This document shows, piece by piece, positions 51,632 through 60,689 of a stretch of 64,000 nucleotides of DNA (positions are counted from its first letter, which is position 1; the number at the start of each line of letters is the position of its first letter). The position numbers and the translations under genes were made by a program. The DNA is from Nevskia sp. (lineage in GTDB: Bacteria > Pseudomonadota > Gammaproteobacteria > Nevskiales > Nevskiaceae). Location: assembly GCF_021732705.1 (NCBI RefSeq), contig NZ_JAKFUM010000009.1, positions 1 to 64,000 of the forward strand, given 5' to 3'. The notes below the pieces were generated by a model. The model was not told the DNA's origin. It saw only the letters and a list, made by a program, of their open reading frames with translations, and did no database searches.

Positions 51632-54600
51632 ACGTCGCGCTCGATCCCGCCCGTTCGGTCAGCGTCGTCGCGTCCGCCGGCAGCGGCAAGACCTGGCAGC
51701 TGGTGTCTCGCATCGTGCGCCTGCTGCTCGACGGTGCCGACCCCGGCGGCATCCTCGCGCTGACCTTCACCCGCAAGGCCGCGTCCGAGATGCGCGAGCG
51801 GGTCGAGGCGCGGCTGCGCAGTCTGGCTTACGCCGAAGATGCGGCACTGGATCGCGAGCTGCGCACGCTCGATCTGGAACCCTCCCCGGCTCTCCGGGCG
51901 CTGGCCCGCAGCCAGTATCCGCGCCTGCTGCAGGCGCCGTTCGGCCTGCGCGCGCTGACCCTGCATTCGTTCTGTCAGGACCTGCTGACCCGATTCGCGA
52001 TCGAGGCCGGCATTCCGCCGGGCTACACCTTGCTCGAGGACGAGCGCGACGTGCTGGCCGAGGCCTGGGCCACGCTGCTGGAATCGCTGCGCCGCCAGCC
52101 CGGCAGCGCCGAAGCTGCGGCCTTCCGGCAACTGATCGACGACGGCGCCAGCGAGCACGCGCTGCGCGGCTGGCTCGAAGGCTTCGTGGCCCAGCGCAGC
52201 GACTGGCGCGCCCTCGTGCAGGACTGGCCGGCGGACGAGCAGGTCGAGCATTACCGCGCGCTGCTGGCCGATGAACTCGGCGTCGATCCGGATGACCCCG
52301 CGCCGCCGGAGTCCGCGCTGATGACGGCGGCCGTCGAGACCGAGCTGATGGCGCTGCACGACCTGCTGGTCGAGTGCAAGGGCCTCGGCACCCTGAAGCC
52401 CGAGATGGCGGGTACCGCGCTGGCTGCGCGCGACCCGGAAAGTCGTTTCCTCGCCGCGTGCAAGCTGCTGACCGGCGACGGCGAGCGACGGTCACTCCGG
52501 CAGAAGAAGGACGTCGGCGACGCGGCGTTCGCCCGCATCGTCGCCGCCTACAACGCGGTCTGCGCGGTGCTGGATGCCATCGCCTCGGCTCGCCTCGCCC
52601 GCCGCAACTGGCAGCGCGGCGTGGCCGCCGCCACGCTCGGCATCCGGCTGCTGGCCGCGCGCGACGAGGCGCTGCGCGCCCGCAACGCGCTCGGTTTCGA
52701 TGATCTCGAATGGCATGCCTGGAAGCTGCTGCGCGGCCCGGATCGCGACTGGGTGCAGTACAAGCTCGACCGTCGCATCGAACATCTGCTGCTCGACGAA
52801 TTCCAGGACACCAGCCCGACGCAATGGGCGCTGCTGCTGCCGATCCTCGACAACATGGCCGATGACGGCGAACGCCGCCGCAGCGCGTTCGTCGTCGGCG
52901 ATCCGAAGCAGAGCATCTACGGCTTCCGGCGCGCGAATCCCGAACTGCTGCTGCGCGCCGGCGAGCACCTGCGAGACCGGCTCGGCGGGGTCTCGATGCC
53001 GCTGAACAAGTCGCGCCGCAGCGCCCCGGCGGTCATCGCCTTCGTCAATGCGCTGTTCACCGGTGATGACGCCACCGCGATCGGCTTCGCGCCGCACGAC
53101 ACCTGGCGCCGCGACGACTGGGGTGCGGTCGAAGTGCTGCCGCGGGTCGTGCCGGATGCCGAAACCCTCGCCGCCGCCGTCGCCGAGAAGGCCGCGCGCA
53201 AGCAACTGGTCGTTGGCACGCTGCGGGATCCGCTGACCGAGGCGCGCGAGGATGAAGAAGCCAGCCTCGCCGCGCGCGAGGGCGCGCAGGTCGCGGCCCG
53301 CATCCGCGCGCTGGTCGAGGCACGGCTGCCAGTCGCCGTCGATGGCCAACCACCGCGCCCGCTGGCGTGGGATGACGTGATGATCCTCGCGCGCGAGCGC
53401 ACGCACCTGCGCGCAATCGAGGCCGCGCTGGCGGCGGCGCGCATTCCGTTCGTCGGGTCGGCACGCGGTGGTCTGCTCGATACCGTGCTCGGCCGCGATG
53501 TCATGGCACTGCTGCGTCTGCTCGACAGTCCTCAGCGCGATCTCGATCTGGCCCATGTGCTGCGCTCGCCGATGTTCGGCGCCAGCGATGCCGATCTGAT
53601 GCAACTGGCGCTGGCGCGCGACGACGGCCGCGACTGGTACAGCCGCCTGCTGGCGCTGGCGGCGCGACGCGAACCGCGCCCGCCGCTGGCGCGCGCGGCG
53701 GATGCGATCGCATCGTGGCTGCAGGCCGCCAGCCGCCTGCCGGCGCACGACCTGCTGGATCGCATCGACGGCGAACTCGATCTGGCGTCGCGCTACGAAA
53801 CGGTGATGCCGGCGGACCGCCGCATCCGCGCCAATCTCGGCGCGCTGCTGCAGCAGGTGCTGAACAGCGATCAGGGCCGCTACCCGACCCTGGGCCGGCT
53901 GAACCGCGAACTCGCGACGCTGGCGGCCGCCGGCAAGCACGCGCCGGACGAGGCACCGCCGGCAACGGCCGACGCCGTCCGCGTGATGACGGTGCATGCC
54001 TCGAAGGGCCTGGAGGCGCCCGTCGTGTTCGTCGTCAACACGGCACCGAAGCCGAACAGCCGCGATGCCGGCTGGCTGGTCGACTGGCCGTCCGATGCGG
54101 ACCGTCCGCGCGCCATCGTGCTGGTCGGCAACAAGGCCGAGCGCGATGCCCGCAGCGCGGCACTGGTCGAAGCCCGGCGTCAGCGGCAGGACCGCGAAGC
54201 GCTGAACCTGCTGTACGTCGCGACCACGCGGGCCCGGCAATACCTGTTCGTGTCGGCGTTCTCGCAGAAACAGGAAGACGCGACGCGGCGCTGGCATCAG
54301 CACGCGGTCGATGCGATGACGGCCCTGGTGGCCGCGCACGGGGCGAATCCGTTGCCAGCGGCGCCCGCCGGAACGCTGGGCATCCAGCTCGGCGACTTTC
54401 CGGTGCTGCCGGCAGACGCGGCGATCGAGCCGGCGATCATTGACGCCGCCACCGAATCGCCACGCCTTCGCGAGCGCCTGCCGCCGCTGCCACGCGCTCG
54501 CGCCACGCCATCGGACGGCAGCCGCAGCGCCCGCGATCCGGACGCCGTGCTGCGCGGTCGCGCGATTCACTGGCTGATCGAGCAACTCGCCCGCGGCCGC

Positions 54601-55026
54601 CCGGTGCAGGACGACGCTGTCGCCAGCCAGTTGCAGGCGCAGTTCGGCGAGCCGGTCGATCCGACCCTGGTCGCCGGCTGGCTGGCCGAAGCCCGGCGCG
54701 TGCTCGCCGCGCCGGCACTGGCGATGCTGTTCTCGTCGCCGAACATCCTTCGCGCGTGGAACGAGGTGCCGGTGCAGTGGCAGGAGGACGACGGCCGCGC
54801 CGCGTCCGGCGTCATCGATCGGCTGATCGACGACGGCGCGCGGCTGTGGATCGTCGACTACAAGACGGCACCGCGCCCGGATGCCGCCGCGCTGGACGCA
54901 GCCCATCGGCCGCAGCTCGCGCTGTATGCCGACGCGATTGCCCGCGTCTTTCCCGGCCGCGCGATCCGCGCCGGGCTCGTCACCACGGTCAACGCGCAGT
55001 GGCTGCCGCTGATCGAACGCGCGTGA
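51628..55026 (+). CDS. AddA/RecB-like UvrD-type helicase-nuclease
   Basis: 1132 residues, ATG inside the AddB stop. SF1 helicase motifs: I ASAGSGKT (15-22), TFTRKAASEM, II DEFQDTSP (near 389), QSIYGFRRA, V-VI VMTVHASKGLEAPVVF and NLLYVATTRARQYLF. C-terminal nuclease with VDYKTAP near 1075. With the AddB-like subunit it should resect double-strand breaks for RecA loading. No Chi sequence can be inferred. Confidence 0.93.
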   Translation: MNVALDPARSVSVVASAGSGKTWQLVSRIVRLLLDGADPGGILALTFTRKAASEMRERVEARLRSLAYAEDAALDRELRTLDLEPSPALRALARSQYPRLLQAPFGLRALTLHSFCQDLLTRFAIEAGIPPGYTLLEDERDVLAEAWATLLESLRRQPGSAEAAAFRQLIDDGASEHALRGWLEGFVAQRSDWRALVQDWPADEQVEHYRALLADELGVDPDDPAPPESALMTAAVETELMALHDLLVECKGLGTLKPEMAGTALAARDPESRFLAACKLLTGDGERRSLRQKKDVGDAAFARIVAAYNAVCAVLDAIASARLARRNWQRGVAAATLGIRLLAARDEALRARNALGFDDLEWHAWKLLRGPDRDWVQYKLDRRIEHLLLDEFQDTSPTQWALLLPILDNMADDGERRRSAFVVGDPKQSIYGFRRANPELLLRAGEHLRDRLGGVSMPLNKSRRSAPAVIAFVNALFTGDDATAIGFAPHDTWRRDDWGAVEVLPRVVPDAETLAAAVAEKAARKQLVVGTLRDPLTEAREDEEASLAAREGAQVAARIRALVEARLPVAVDGQPPRPLAWDDVMILARERTHLRAIEAALAAARIPFVGSARGGLLDTVLGRDVMALLRLLDSPQRDLDLAHVLRSPMFGASDADLMQLALARDDGRDWYSRLLALAARREPRPPLARAADAIASWLQAASRLPAHDLLDRIDGELDLASRYETVMPADRRIRANLGALLQQVLNSDQGRYPTLGRLNRELATLAAAGKHAPDEAPPATADAVRVMTVHASKGLEAPVVFVVNTAPKPNSRDAGWLVDWPSDADRPRAIVLVGNKAERDARSAALVEARRQRQDREALNLLYVATTRARQYLFVSAFSQKQEDATRRWHQHAVDAMTALVAAHGANPLPAAPAGTLGIQLGDFPVLPADAAIEPAIIDAATESPRLRERLPPLPRARATPSDGSRSARDPDAVLRGRAIHWLIEQLARGRPVQDDAVASQLQAQFGEPVDPTLVAGWLAEARRVLAAPALAMLFSSPNILRAWNEVPVQWQEDDGRAASGVIDRLIDDGARLWIVDYKTAPRPDAAALDAAHRPQLALYADAIARVFPGRAIRAGLVTTVNAQWLPLIERA

Positions 55027-55154
55027 TCGAGCCGCGCGAGACGGTAAGCCCGAACCGCACGCTGAACCGGCATCGTCACCGCACTGTCTGAACCTTGCAT
55101 CAAACTGTGGTCGACGCGGCACCTTGCCGCGCCAGGTATCCGGAGAAACCCGTT

Positions 55155-56963
55155 GTGCGTGTGCTGACTGCTGTCGTTGCCGTTGCCGCCGCCCTGCTGT
55201 CCGGCTGCGCCACCACCCGCTTCATCGAGCCGACCGAGCTCGAACTCGGCCACGCGCCCGGCCCGCACGCGTCGGACATCGGCGAGGACGGCTATCTGCA
55301 GGTGCAGGTGTCAAGCAATCTCGGCGGCAATGCCGAGCGGATCAAGTTCTACGGCAGCGATGCACCGAAGCTGATCGTGGTCACCGCCAAGCTGCAGCCG
55401 AATGCCGGGCCCCAGCGCGACCAGCCGGCGCCGGAAGTGCCGATCCTGAGCTACGACGTCGGCAAGGCCACCAGCGAAGACCTGACCGCCCGGACCCTGG
55501 CCGGCGGCATCGTGGTGAAGGCCGGCTCGCTGTCCGGCGCGGCGACCTTGACCCTGATCGTCCGCGGCATCACCGAGAGCGGTGCTGCGACCCTGGGGCC
55601 GCTGATGGAAACGATCAAGAAGACGCCGGCCGCGATCAGCGGCGCCGCGACCATCCTCGGCGGCGTGCCGATCACCGCGTTCCAGACCCTGGTGGTGCCG
55701 CTGCTCGAGAAATCGGCCGGCAATGCCAACCAGAAGTGGGAGAAGAAGAAGGAATACACGTTCCAGATTGAGGACGGGCTCGATTCCCTCGATGGCCGCG
55801 TCGTGGCCTTCCTGCTGCTGACCGAGGACAAGCGCGAGCCGCTGAAAGCGGAACTGTGCACGATCGACTACGAGCGCCCGAAGCTGTGCCTGACCCGCGA
55901 CAACGTCACCACACCGCTGACCACGCCGTACCTGCTGTTCGATCTGCGGGTCAGCGACTATCGGCCGATCGACGATCTGGTGCCGCAGGGTGGCCCGTGC
56001 AGCACCGACCGCACCGTGCTGGCGAAGACTGCCGACGCCATCGCCGCCGGCGCGCTGACTGCCCGTCAGGCGTTTCTCGAAGACCTGATCGTCAAGCGTC
56101 GCCTGGTACTGGCCGATATCCGCGACTCCGGTGGCTCGATCGATCGGTTGTCGCGCGCGGCGTGGCGCTACGAGCGCCTGCCGGAACCGGCGCCCGACAG
56201 CCCGCGCCATGCCTACTGGAAGAAGCATCTCGCCGCGCGCAGCCAGCGGGTCGATGAATGCATTACCGAAACCCTGGCCGCCACCGCGCTCAGCACCCGC
56301 CGCGCGTGGAACACGCTGATCGACGGCTACCGCGCCATCGATGACGTCGAGGACGCGCTCCATCGCAATGCCGACAACCCGGTGCCGGACGCGGCAGACG
56401 CGGCCAAGGTCGAGATCGCGTTGCGCAAGCTCAACACCGCCGAGGCGATTCCGGCGATCGACGCGGAATCGCGCGCCTATCTGGTCGCCGGCATCAGCAA
56501 TGGATCGAGCCTGCTCGAACGCTGGTATCGCGCCGAAGTGCTGCGGATCACCGGCACCACCAGCAGCCCGGATACGGCGGCGGCGGAACTGAAGCGCATG
56601 CTCGCGCGTACGCGCTGCACCGCCTGCGTCAGCGTCATCAATGGCGCGCTGACCTCGCTGCAATCCGGCGCCAGCACCCGCAGCACCGAAGCCGCCGTGC
56701 GCCGGGACGGCCTGGTCGTCGATGCCGTGCGCACCGGTGCGCGTGTCGATGCCGCACGCTCGGTCAGCGACGCCCGCGCCGGCGGCACGGAGGCGCTGCG
56801 CGATGCGGTGGACCGCAGCCTGGAGGTCAAGCCGTCGGAAGCGAGTGCGGCACCGACGCTCGACGCGCTGCACGACCGCGTCGATATCCAGCGTGACCGC
56901 GCCGATGCTTCGCTGGACCGTGCGTCGCCGCCGGCTTCGCCTCCGGTCGAAGCCAGCCCGTAG
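55155..56963 (+). CDS. Uncharacterised lipoprotein, 602 residues
   Basis: GTG start with GGAGAAA eight bases upstream. Signal with lipobox LLSGC, acylated Cys at residue 18. No known domain is recognised. The first half is beta-rich with a hydrophobic central segment (GAATLTLIVRGITESGAATLG), the second half helical and acidic-basic; the end is repetitive (DRADASLDRASPPASPP). Several cysteines (LCTIDYERPKLCL, RCTACV) could form disulfides. It is followed by a small exported protein and may act with it at the cell surface; function unknown. Confidence 0.8.
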   Translation: MRVLTAVVAVAAALLSGCATTRFIEPTELELGHAPGPHASDIGEDGYLQVQVSSNLGGNAERIKFYGSDAPKLIVVTAKLQPNAGPQRDQPAPEVPILSYDVGKATSEDLTARTLAGGIVVKAGSLSGAATLTLIVRGITESGAATLGPLMETIKKTPAAISGAATILGGVPITAFQTLVVPLLEKSAGNANQKWEKKKEYTFQIEDGLDSLDGRVVAFLLLTEDKREPLKAELCTIDYERPKLCLTRDNVTTPLTTPYLLFDLRVSDYRPIDDLVPQGGPCSTDRTVLAKTADAIAAGALTARQAFLEDLIVKRRLVLADIRDSGGSIDRLSRAAWRYERLPEPAPDSPRHAYWKKHLAARSQRVDECITETLAATALSTRRAWNTLIDGYRAIDDVEDALHRNADNPVPDAADAAKVEIALRKLNTAEAIPAIDAESRAYLVAGISNGSSLLERWYRAEVLRITGTTSSPDTAAAELKRMLARTRCTACVSVINGALTSLQSGASTRSTEAAVRRDGLVVDAVRTGARVDAARSVSDARAGGTEALRDAVDRSLEVKPSEASAAPTLDALHDRVDIQRDRADASLDRASPPASPPVEASP

Positions 56964-57238
56964 CACCCGTACGGACCCGGACTTCGGGACTGCATTCACA
57001 TCCACCCGAGCCTTCTGCCCACCTGTTGAAGGCCGGCTCTGGGCGGCCGGGGAGCATCCGCACGGCGCTTCCATGGCACGAACGGCGATCCGTCCGCCTC
57101 GCGGGACGACGGTTTCCGAGGCGACCACGGAATCCGCCGAAACGGCGTGCGCAGCATGAATTCGGGACGCTCGGGGCTGTCCCGTCATCGACGTTTCATT
57201 GACGATGAGCGCTGATCCCGCTGCATGGAGTGCGCGAC

Positions 57239-57805
57239 ATGTCCTCGACCCTTTCCCGCCGGAATGCTCTGGCCATCACGCTGATCACGACTGCGTTCGC
57301 TGCCCCCGCCATGGCGGACCGCGGGCCTGACGCCGCCACCGACCGTGTGGCGACAGCGGACGCCAACTCGCGTATCGGCGTTGCCCTGCCGCTGGTCGCC
57401 GTGCGCTCGGCCACCACGGATGTTGCGCTGGTCGAGGCCGATCGCCAGCGCGTCGCCGCGAAGATCGCGGCCTGTCTCGCGAACGCGGCGACGTCGGGCG
57501 GCGATGCCAGCCGGGCGTTCCGCGTCGAAGTCGCGATCACCAGCTATGACAAGGGCAACACCTACGTTCGCTCGATGGTCAGCGGCGTCGCGGCCGTCCA
57601 CGCCGATCTCGCGGTGAACCTCGTGTCCCGCATCGACGGCCGCGTTGCGCGGCAGATCAAGCTGTCGCAGGAATTCGAGCCCACCGTGGTCAGCAGCTCG
57701 AACAGCCGGATCGAAGACATCGAGGACGCGCTGGCTGTCGCCGTGGCCGAGGCTGTGCGCGGCGCGGAAATGGCGATTCGTCCGGCTGATCGCGGCCCGG
57801 GCTGA
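57239..57805 (+). CDS. Exported DUF4410-like protein
   Basis: 188 residues from ATG 57239 (GGAG eight bases upstream). Signal peptide with a cleavage near PAMA-DRG. Mature part is alternating beta/alpha, with VRSMVSGVAAVHADLAVNLVSRIDGRVARQIK resembling DUF4410 proteins, which are thought to be envelope-associated. The match is weak. It is about 275 bases after the 602-residue lipoprotein, possibly part of the same transcript. Confidence 0.6.
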   Translation: MSSTLSRRNALAITLITTAFAAPAMADRGPDAATDRVATADANSRIGVALPLVAVRSATTDVALVEADRQRVAAKIAACLANAATSGGDASRAFRVEVAITSYDKGNTYVRSMVSGVAAVHADLAVNLVSRIDGRVARQIKLSQEFEPTVVSSSNSRIEDIEDALAVAVAEAVRGAEMAIRPADRGPG

Positions 57806-57809
57806 TCGC

Positions 57810-58349
57810 TCAGACGGTTGCGCGGCGGCGGAAGAAAATCAGGCTCCATAACGGGCCGAACACGAACCAGAAGAAGACCGCACCCAGCGCGTGCTGGTGC
57901 CAGATGCGCAAAGGCGCCTTGACGGCCTCATCGGCCAGCACGGCGATCATCAGCTCCAGCAGGCTCAGCGCGATGATCCACGCGACGATCGAGCGCAGCC
58001 ACAGTGCCAGCTCGTGGCGCACGGCAGCCCATCCGGTGGGCGCTGGCGGCGGAATGGCGCCGCCCGCGAAGCGATGGGCGAAGTTCACGTCAGCCCATCG
58101 GATGGCGATGGCGCCGAAAGCGACCGTGAATCCGACATACACCGCCGCGAACCCGTGGGCGAAGGTCGCGGCAGTGCCGGAATGCAGGTCCAGCGCCGTG
58201 AACGCGAGCAGCAGCAGATCGATCGCCGGCAGGCTCCGCAGCAGCCAGCGGCTCGCGCCTTCCCGACGCAGCCGGTAGCGGACGACGAGGCTCAGCAGCA
58301 GCACCAGCCAGAACCCGATCTCGCAGCCGACGATCAGCAGGTAAAGCAT
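57810..58349 (-). CDS. Small integral membrane protein, unknown
   Basis: 179 residues, four to five membrane segments (WLVLLLSLVVRYRLR, LPAIDLLLLAFTALDL, AVYVGFTVAFGAIAI, IVAWIIALSLLELMIAVL, FFWFVFGPLWSLIFF) and short basic loops. I do not recognise a family. Starts at ATG 58349; convergent with the DUF4410-like gene (5 bases apart). Confidence 0.75.
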   Translation of the reverse strand: MLYLLIVGCEIGFWLVLLLSLVVRYRLRREGASRWLLRSLPAIDLLLLAFTALDLHSGTAATFAHGFAAVYVGFTVAFGAIAIRWADVNFAHRFAGGAIPPPAPTGWAAVRHELALWLRSIVAWIIALSLLELMIAVLADEAVKAPLRIWHQHALGAVFFWFVFGPLWSLIFFRRRATV

Positions 58350-58478
58350 GAATGGCCTCGCAGCGGGTGGCGCGTCGCCCCCGTTGATCCTGACGCCGAT
58401 GGCGTCGATGCGAATTCGCGCGGCGACTTCAGCAATGAGCGCGGCTTGCTCGCCGTCGCGGAGCCGTCGACGCGGATA

Positions 58479-58910
58479 TCAGGCGCTGGCCGGCCCGGGA
58501 TGGCGACGCTGGATCTCCGCCACCGACTCGGCAACCAGTTGCGCAAGCACCTGGGCATCGAGATCGGCCAGCCGCCGGAAATAGAGGCAGGCCTTGCCCA
58601 TCCTGTGCTTGCCGAGCCTTGCCAGCAGCGCCTGCTGTTCGGGGCTTTCGGCCACCAGATAAACGACCAGGTCCTTGCCGCGGACGGCGAAGCCCGTCAG
58701 GCACGACTCGCCGGTACGGCCGCTTTCATAGGTGTACCGATAGCTGCCGTAGCCGACGATGCTGGGCCCCCACATCCGGGGCGACTGCCGGGTGACCGTC
58801 TTCAGCAGGGTCATCAGCTTCGTGCAGTCGTCCCGCTGTTCGCCGCTGGCCTTCGACGACAAATACTCGTCGACATCGACCGCTGTGGGCTTCGTCTTGG
58901 CTTCGGACAT
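58479..58910 (-). CDS. DUF1801 family protein
   Basis: 143 residues. The DUF1801 (YdhG/YjbR-like) pattern is clear in SPRMWGPSIVGYGSYRY, CLTGFAVRGKDLVVYL and GKACLYFRRLADLD. Small cytosolic protein with no assigned activity; related folds bind iron or DNA. Monocistronic. Confidence 0.88.
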   Translation of the reverse strand: MSEAKTKPTAVDVDEYLSSKASGEQRDDCTKLMTLLKTVTRQSPRMWGPSIVGYGSYRYTYESGRTGESCLTGFAVRGKDLVVYLVAESPEQQALLARLGKHRMGKACLYFRRLADLDAQVLAQLVAESVAEIQRRHPGPASA

Positions 58911-59245
58911 CGACTGGGACTCCGTACCGGGTGGATATCGGCGATGACGACGGCTTCGCGCCGCGTCTGACCACGATCAACTTGCCAGAGACACTCGCCA
59001 CTCGGCAATGACGCGCCTCGCCATCGGCCATCAAAGCCGTTGCTGAATGGTTCTCGCAATGCCTCATCCCGCGTCGGCAACGCGGTCAACCGCTGGACGC
59101 TTCTCCGGACACCGCCGTTGGCAAAGCGTTGGATCCCGATGGGTATTCCGTGGGGACCTCGGCGAGCCATCCGGACAAGGCTCGCTTGCCGGTGACGGAT
59201 CGACCGTCGCCTGCCGCAAGCCGCCCATTCCACGAGGAACTCCCG
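58911..59245. other. Gene-poor stretch upstream of 59246
   Basis: 335 bases with no convincing gene, RNA or terminator. A possible longer N-terminal extension of the next gene from GTG 59129 is unlikely, since GAGGAA precedes ATG 59246 and the extension is low-complexity. Confidence 0.5.
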
Positions 59246-59767
59246 ATGTCCGACAACAACCCGCCGCGCCACCCCATCGTGTTTGGAGAAACGGTGATCG
59301 TGGGCGCCAAGCAAACGAGCAGCGTCACCCGCGTCGCTGGCCAGATCTCCGTGCTGTTCGACCGACTGGGAGCCGCGGCCTGGCGCGATCAGCCGTCCGC
59401 CAGCCACGCGGTCGAGATCGTGATCCCGATCATCGAGGCTGCGGGGAACGCAGCGGTGATCATCGACATGCGCGGCCAAGGTGGCACCTACAGTGACGGT
59501 ACCGCCCTGGTGGTGGCCCACGACGGCAATCTCGATCAGACCGCTCGCTTCGACGAACCGCGCGATTTCCATACGGGCTGGGCGTGCCCGGTGTTCGCCG
59601 GCCAGCGCCTGCGGCTCAGCCTGCTGGTGACGGCACGGCAGGGCGATCAGGCGAACAGCGATGCGCTGGTGCAGGTCGATTCAATCGACATCACGGCGGC
59701 CCAGGCGCCGAGTGGGACGATGTCGAAGCCGCTGCCGACAGCGGAGCGCATGAAAAAGCTGCGTTGA
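59246..59767 (+). CDS. Hypothetical cytosolic protein, beta-rich
   Basis: 173 residues, GAGGAA seven bases ahead of the ATG. No signal peptide or membrane segment. Alternating strands (VEIVIPIIEAAGNAAVIIDMRG, RLRLSLLVTARQGD) suggest a beta-sandwich or jellyroll. No family recognised and no obvious partner gene; may be a soluble surface- or stress-related protein. Confidence 0.6.
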   Translation: MSDNNPPRHPIVFGETVIVGAKQTSSVTRVAGQISVLFDRLGAAAWRDQPSASHAVEIVIPIIEAAGNAAVIIDMRGQGGTYSDGTALVVAHDGNLDQTARFDEPRDFHTGWACPVFAGQRLRLSLLVTARQGDQANSDALVQVDSIDITAAQAPSGTMSKPLPTAERMKKLR

Positions 59768-59875
59768 AGGCGTCTGCACGTCGTATGACCGCTCGCGGGT
59801 CGCGCTTCGGCGCAACGAGGCCACGGTCGAGGTCGTCGCGCCGTCCGGATGAAACGGACGTTGCCCGGTTTCGAT

Positions 59876-60688
59876 TCAGCTTGAACGGAGGCTGGCGTCC
59901 TGTGCCAGCAACCGTTCGACCAGTTCGTGGTCGGCAGGCTTGTCGACGTCCACCGCGGCGCGGCCGAACGGCATGTCGACGACGGCCGGAACCGCCCCGC
60001 CGGCCAGCACGCCGAGACGCTGCATCGCACTGGCGAGGCTCAGCCAGCCCACGGCGTAGCGCAGCGCGTAGCTCGGACCGAGCAAGCGCAGCATGCGGAT
60101 CGGCTGCTTGCGCAGCGCTTCGACATGCTTCCACAGCTCGGCGAGGCCGTTGGCCTTCGGTGTGGCGAAATAGAACAGGTTGCAGCCGCTGTAGTGCGCC
60201 TCGCGGAAGCGCAGCCAGGTGCGCTGCGTCCCGGGCGTGGCGGCCAGCACGACGTCCGAACGCGCGAGCCCCAGCGCGGCATCGGCACCGGCCGGCACAT
60301 GGCCGAGGAAATGGCTGACCCAGGCCGGCTGCAGCAGCGCGTGGTCGGCGGTGGTGATCAGGATCGGGGCCGGATGCTGCGCAAGCGCGGCCACGACACT
60401 GCGGCTCGGGCTGCCGGCGGCAGGAAAGGTCTCGACCGGCTTGCCGTTGGCGGCAGCCGCCAGCCCGGGCAGCACGCGAACCAGTTCCGGCGCTTCGATG
60501 ATGACGACGATCCGGGCGATTTCCGGTGTCTGACCGAGCGCAGCGATCACGCGCAGCAGCATCGGCACGCCGCCCACCGGGATCAGCGCCTTGTGCGGCA
60601 CGCTGAACGCCTGCGCCATCGGATCATCCGGCCCGCGCGATCCGGCCAGCACGAGCGCGGTCAGGCCGGTCTTGATCGATGCCGCCAT
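59876..60688 (-). CDS. NTP transferase (MobA-like) domain protein
   Basis: 270 residues from ATG 60688. Nucleotidyltransferase fold: TALVLAGSRGPDDPMAQAFSVPHKALIPVGG at the start (divergent from the LAGG-x-S-x-RMG motif), ILITTADHALLQP as the metal-binding Asp motif and DVDKPADHELV at the end. It probably makes an NDP-activated head group or sugar. It starts one base from the end of the acyltransferase gene, so both are made together. Confidence 0.82.
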   Translation of the reverse strand: MAASIKTGLTALVLAGSRGPDDPMAQAFSVPHKALIPVGGVPMLLRVIAALGQTPEIARIVVIIEAPELVRVLPGLAAAANGKPVETFPAAGSPSRSVVAALAQHPAPILITTADHALLQPAWVSHFLGHVPAGADAALGLARSDVVLAATPGTQRTWLRFREAHYSGCNLFYFATPKANGLAELWKHVEALRKQPIRMLRLLGPSYALRYAVGWLSLASAMQRLGVLAGGAVPAVVDMPFGRAAVDVDKPADHELVERLLAQDASLRSS

Positions 60689-60689
60689 G

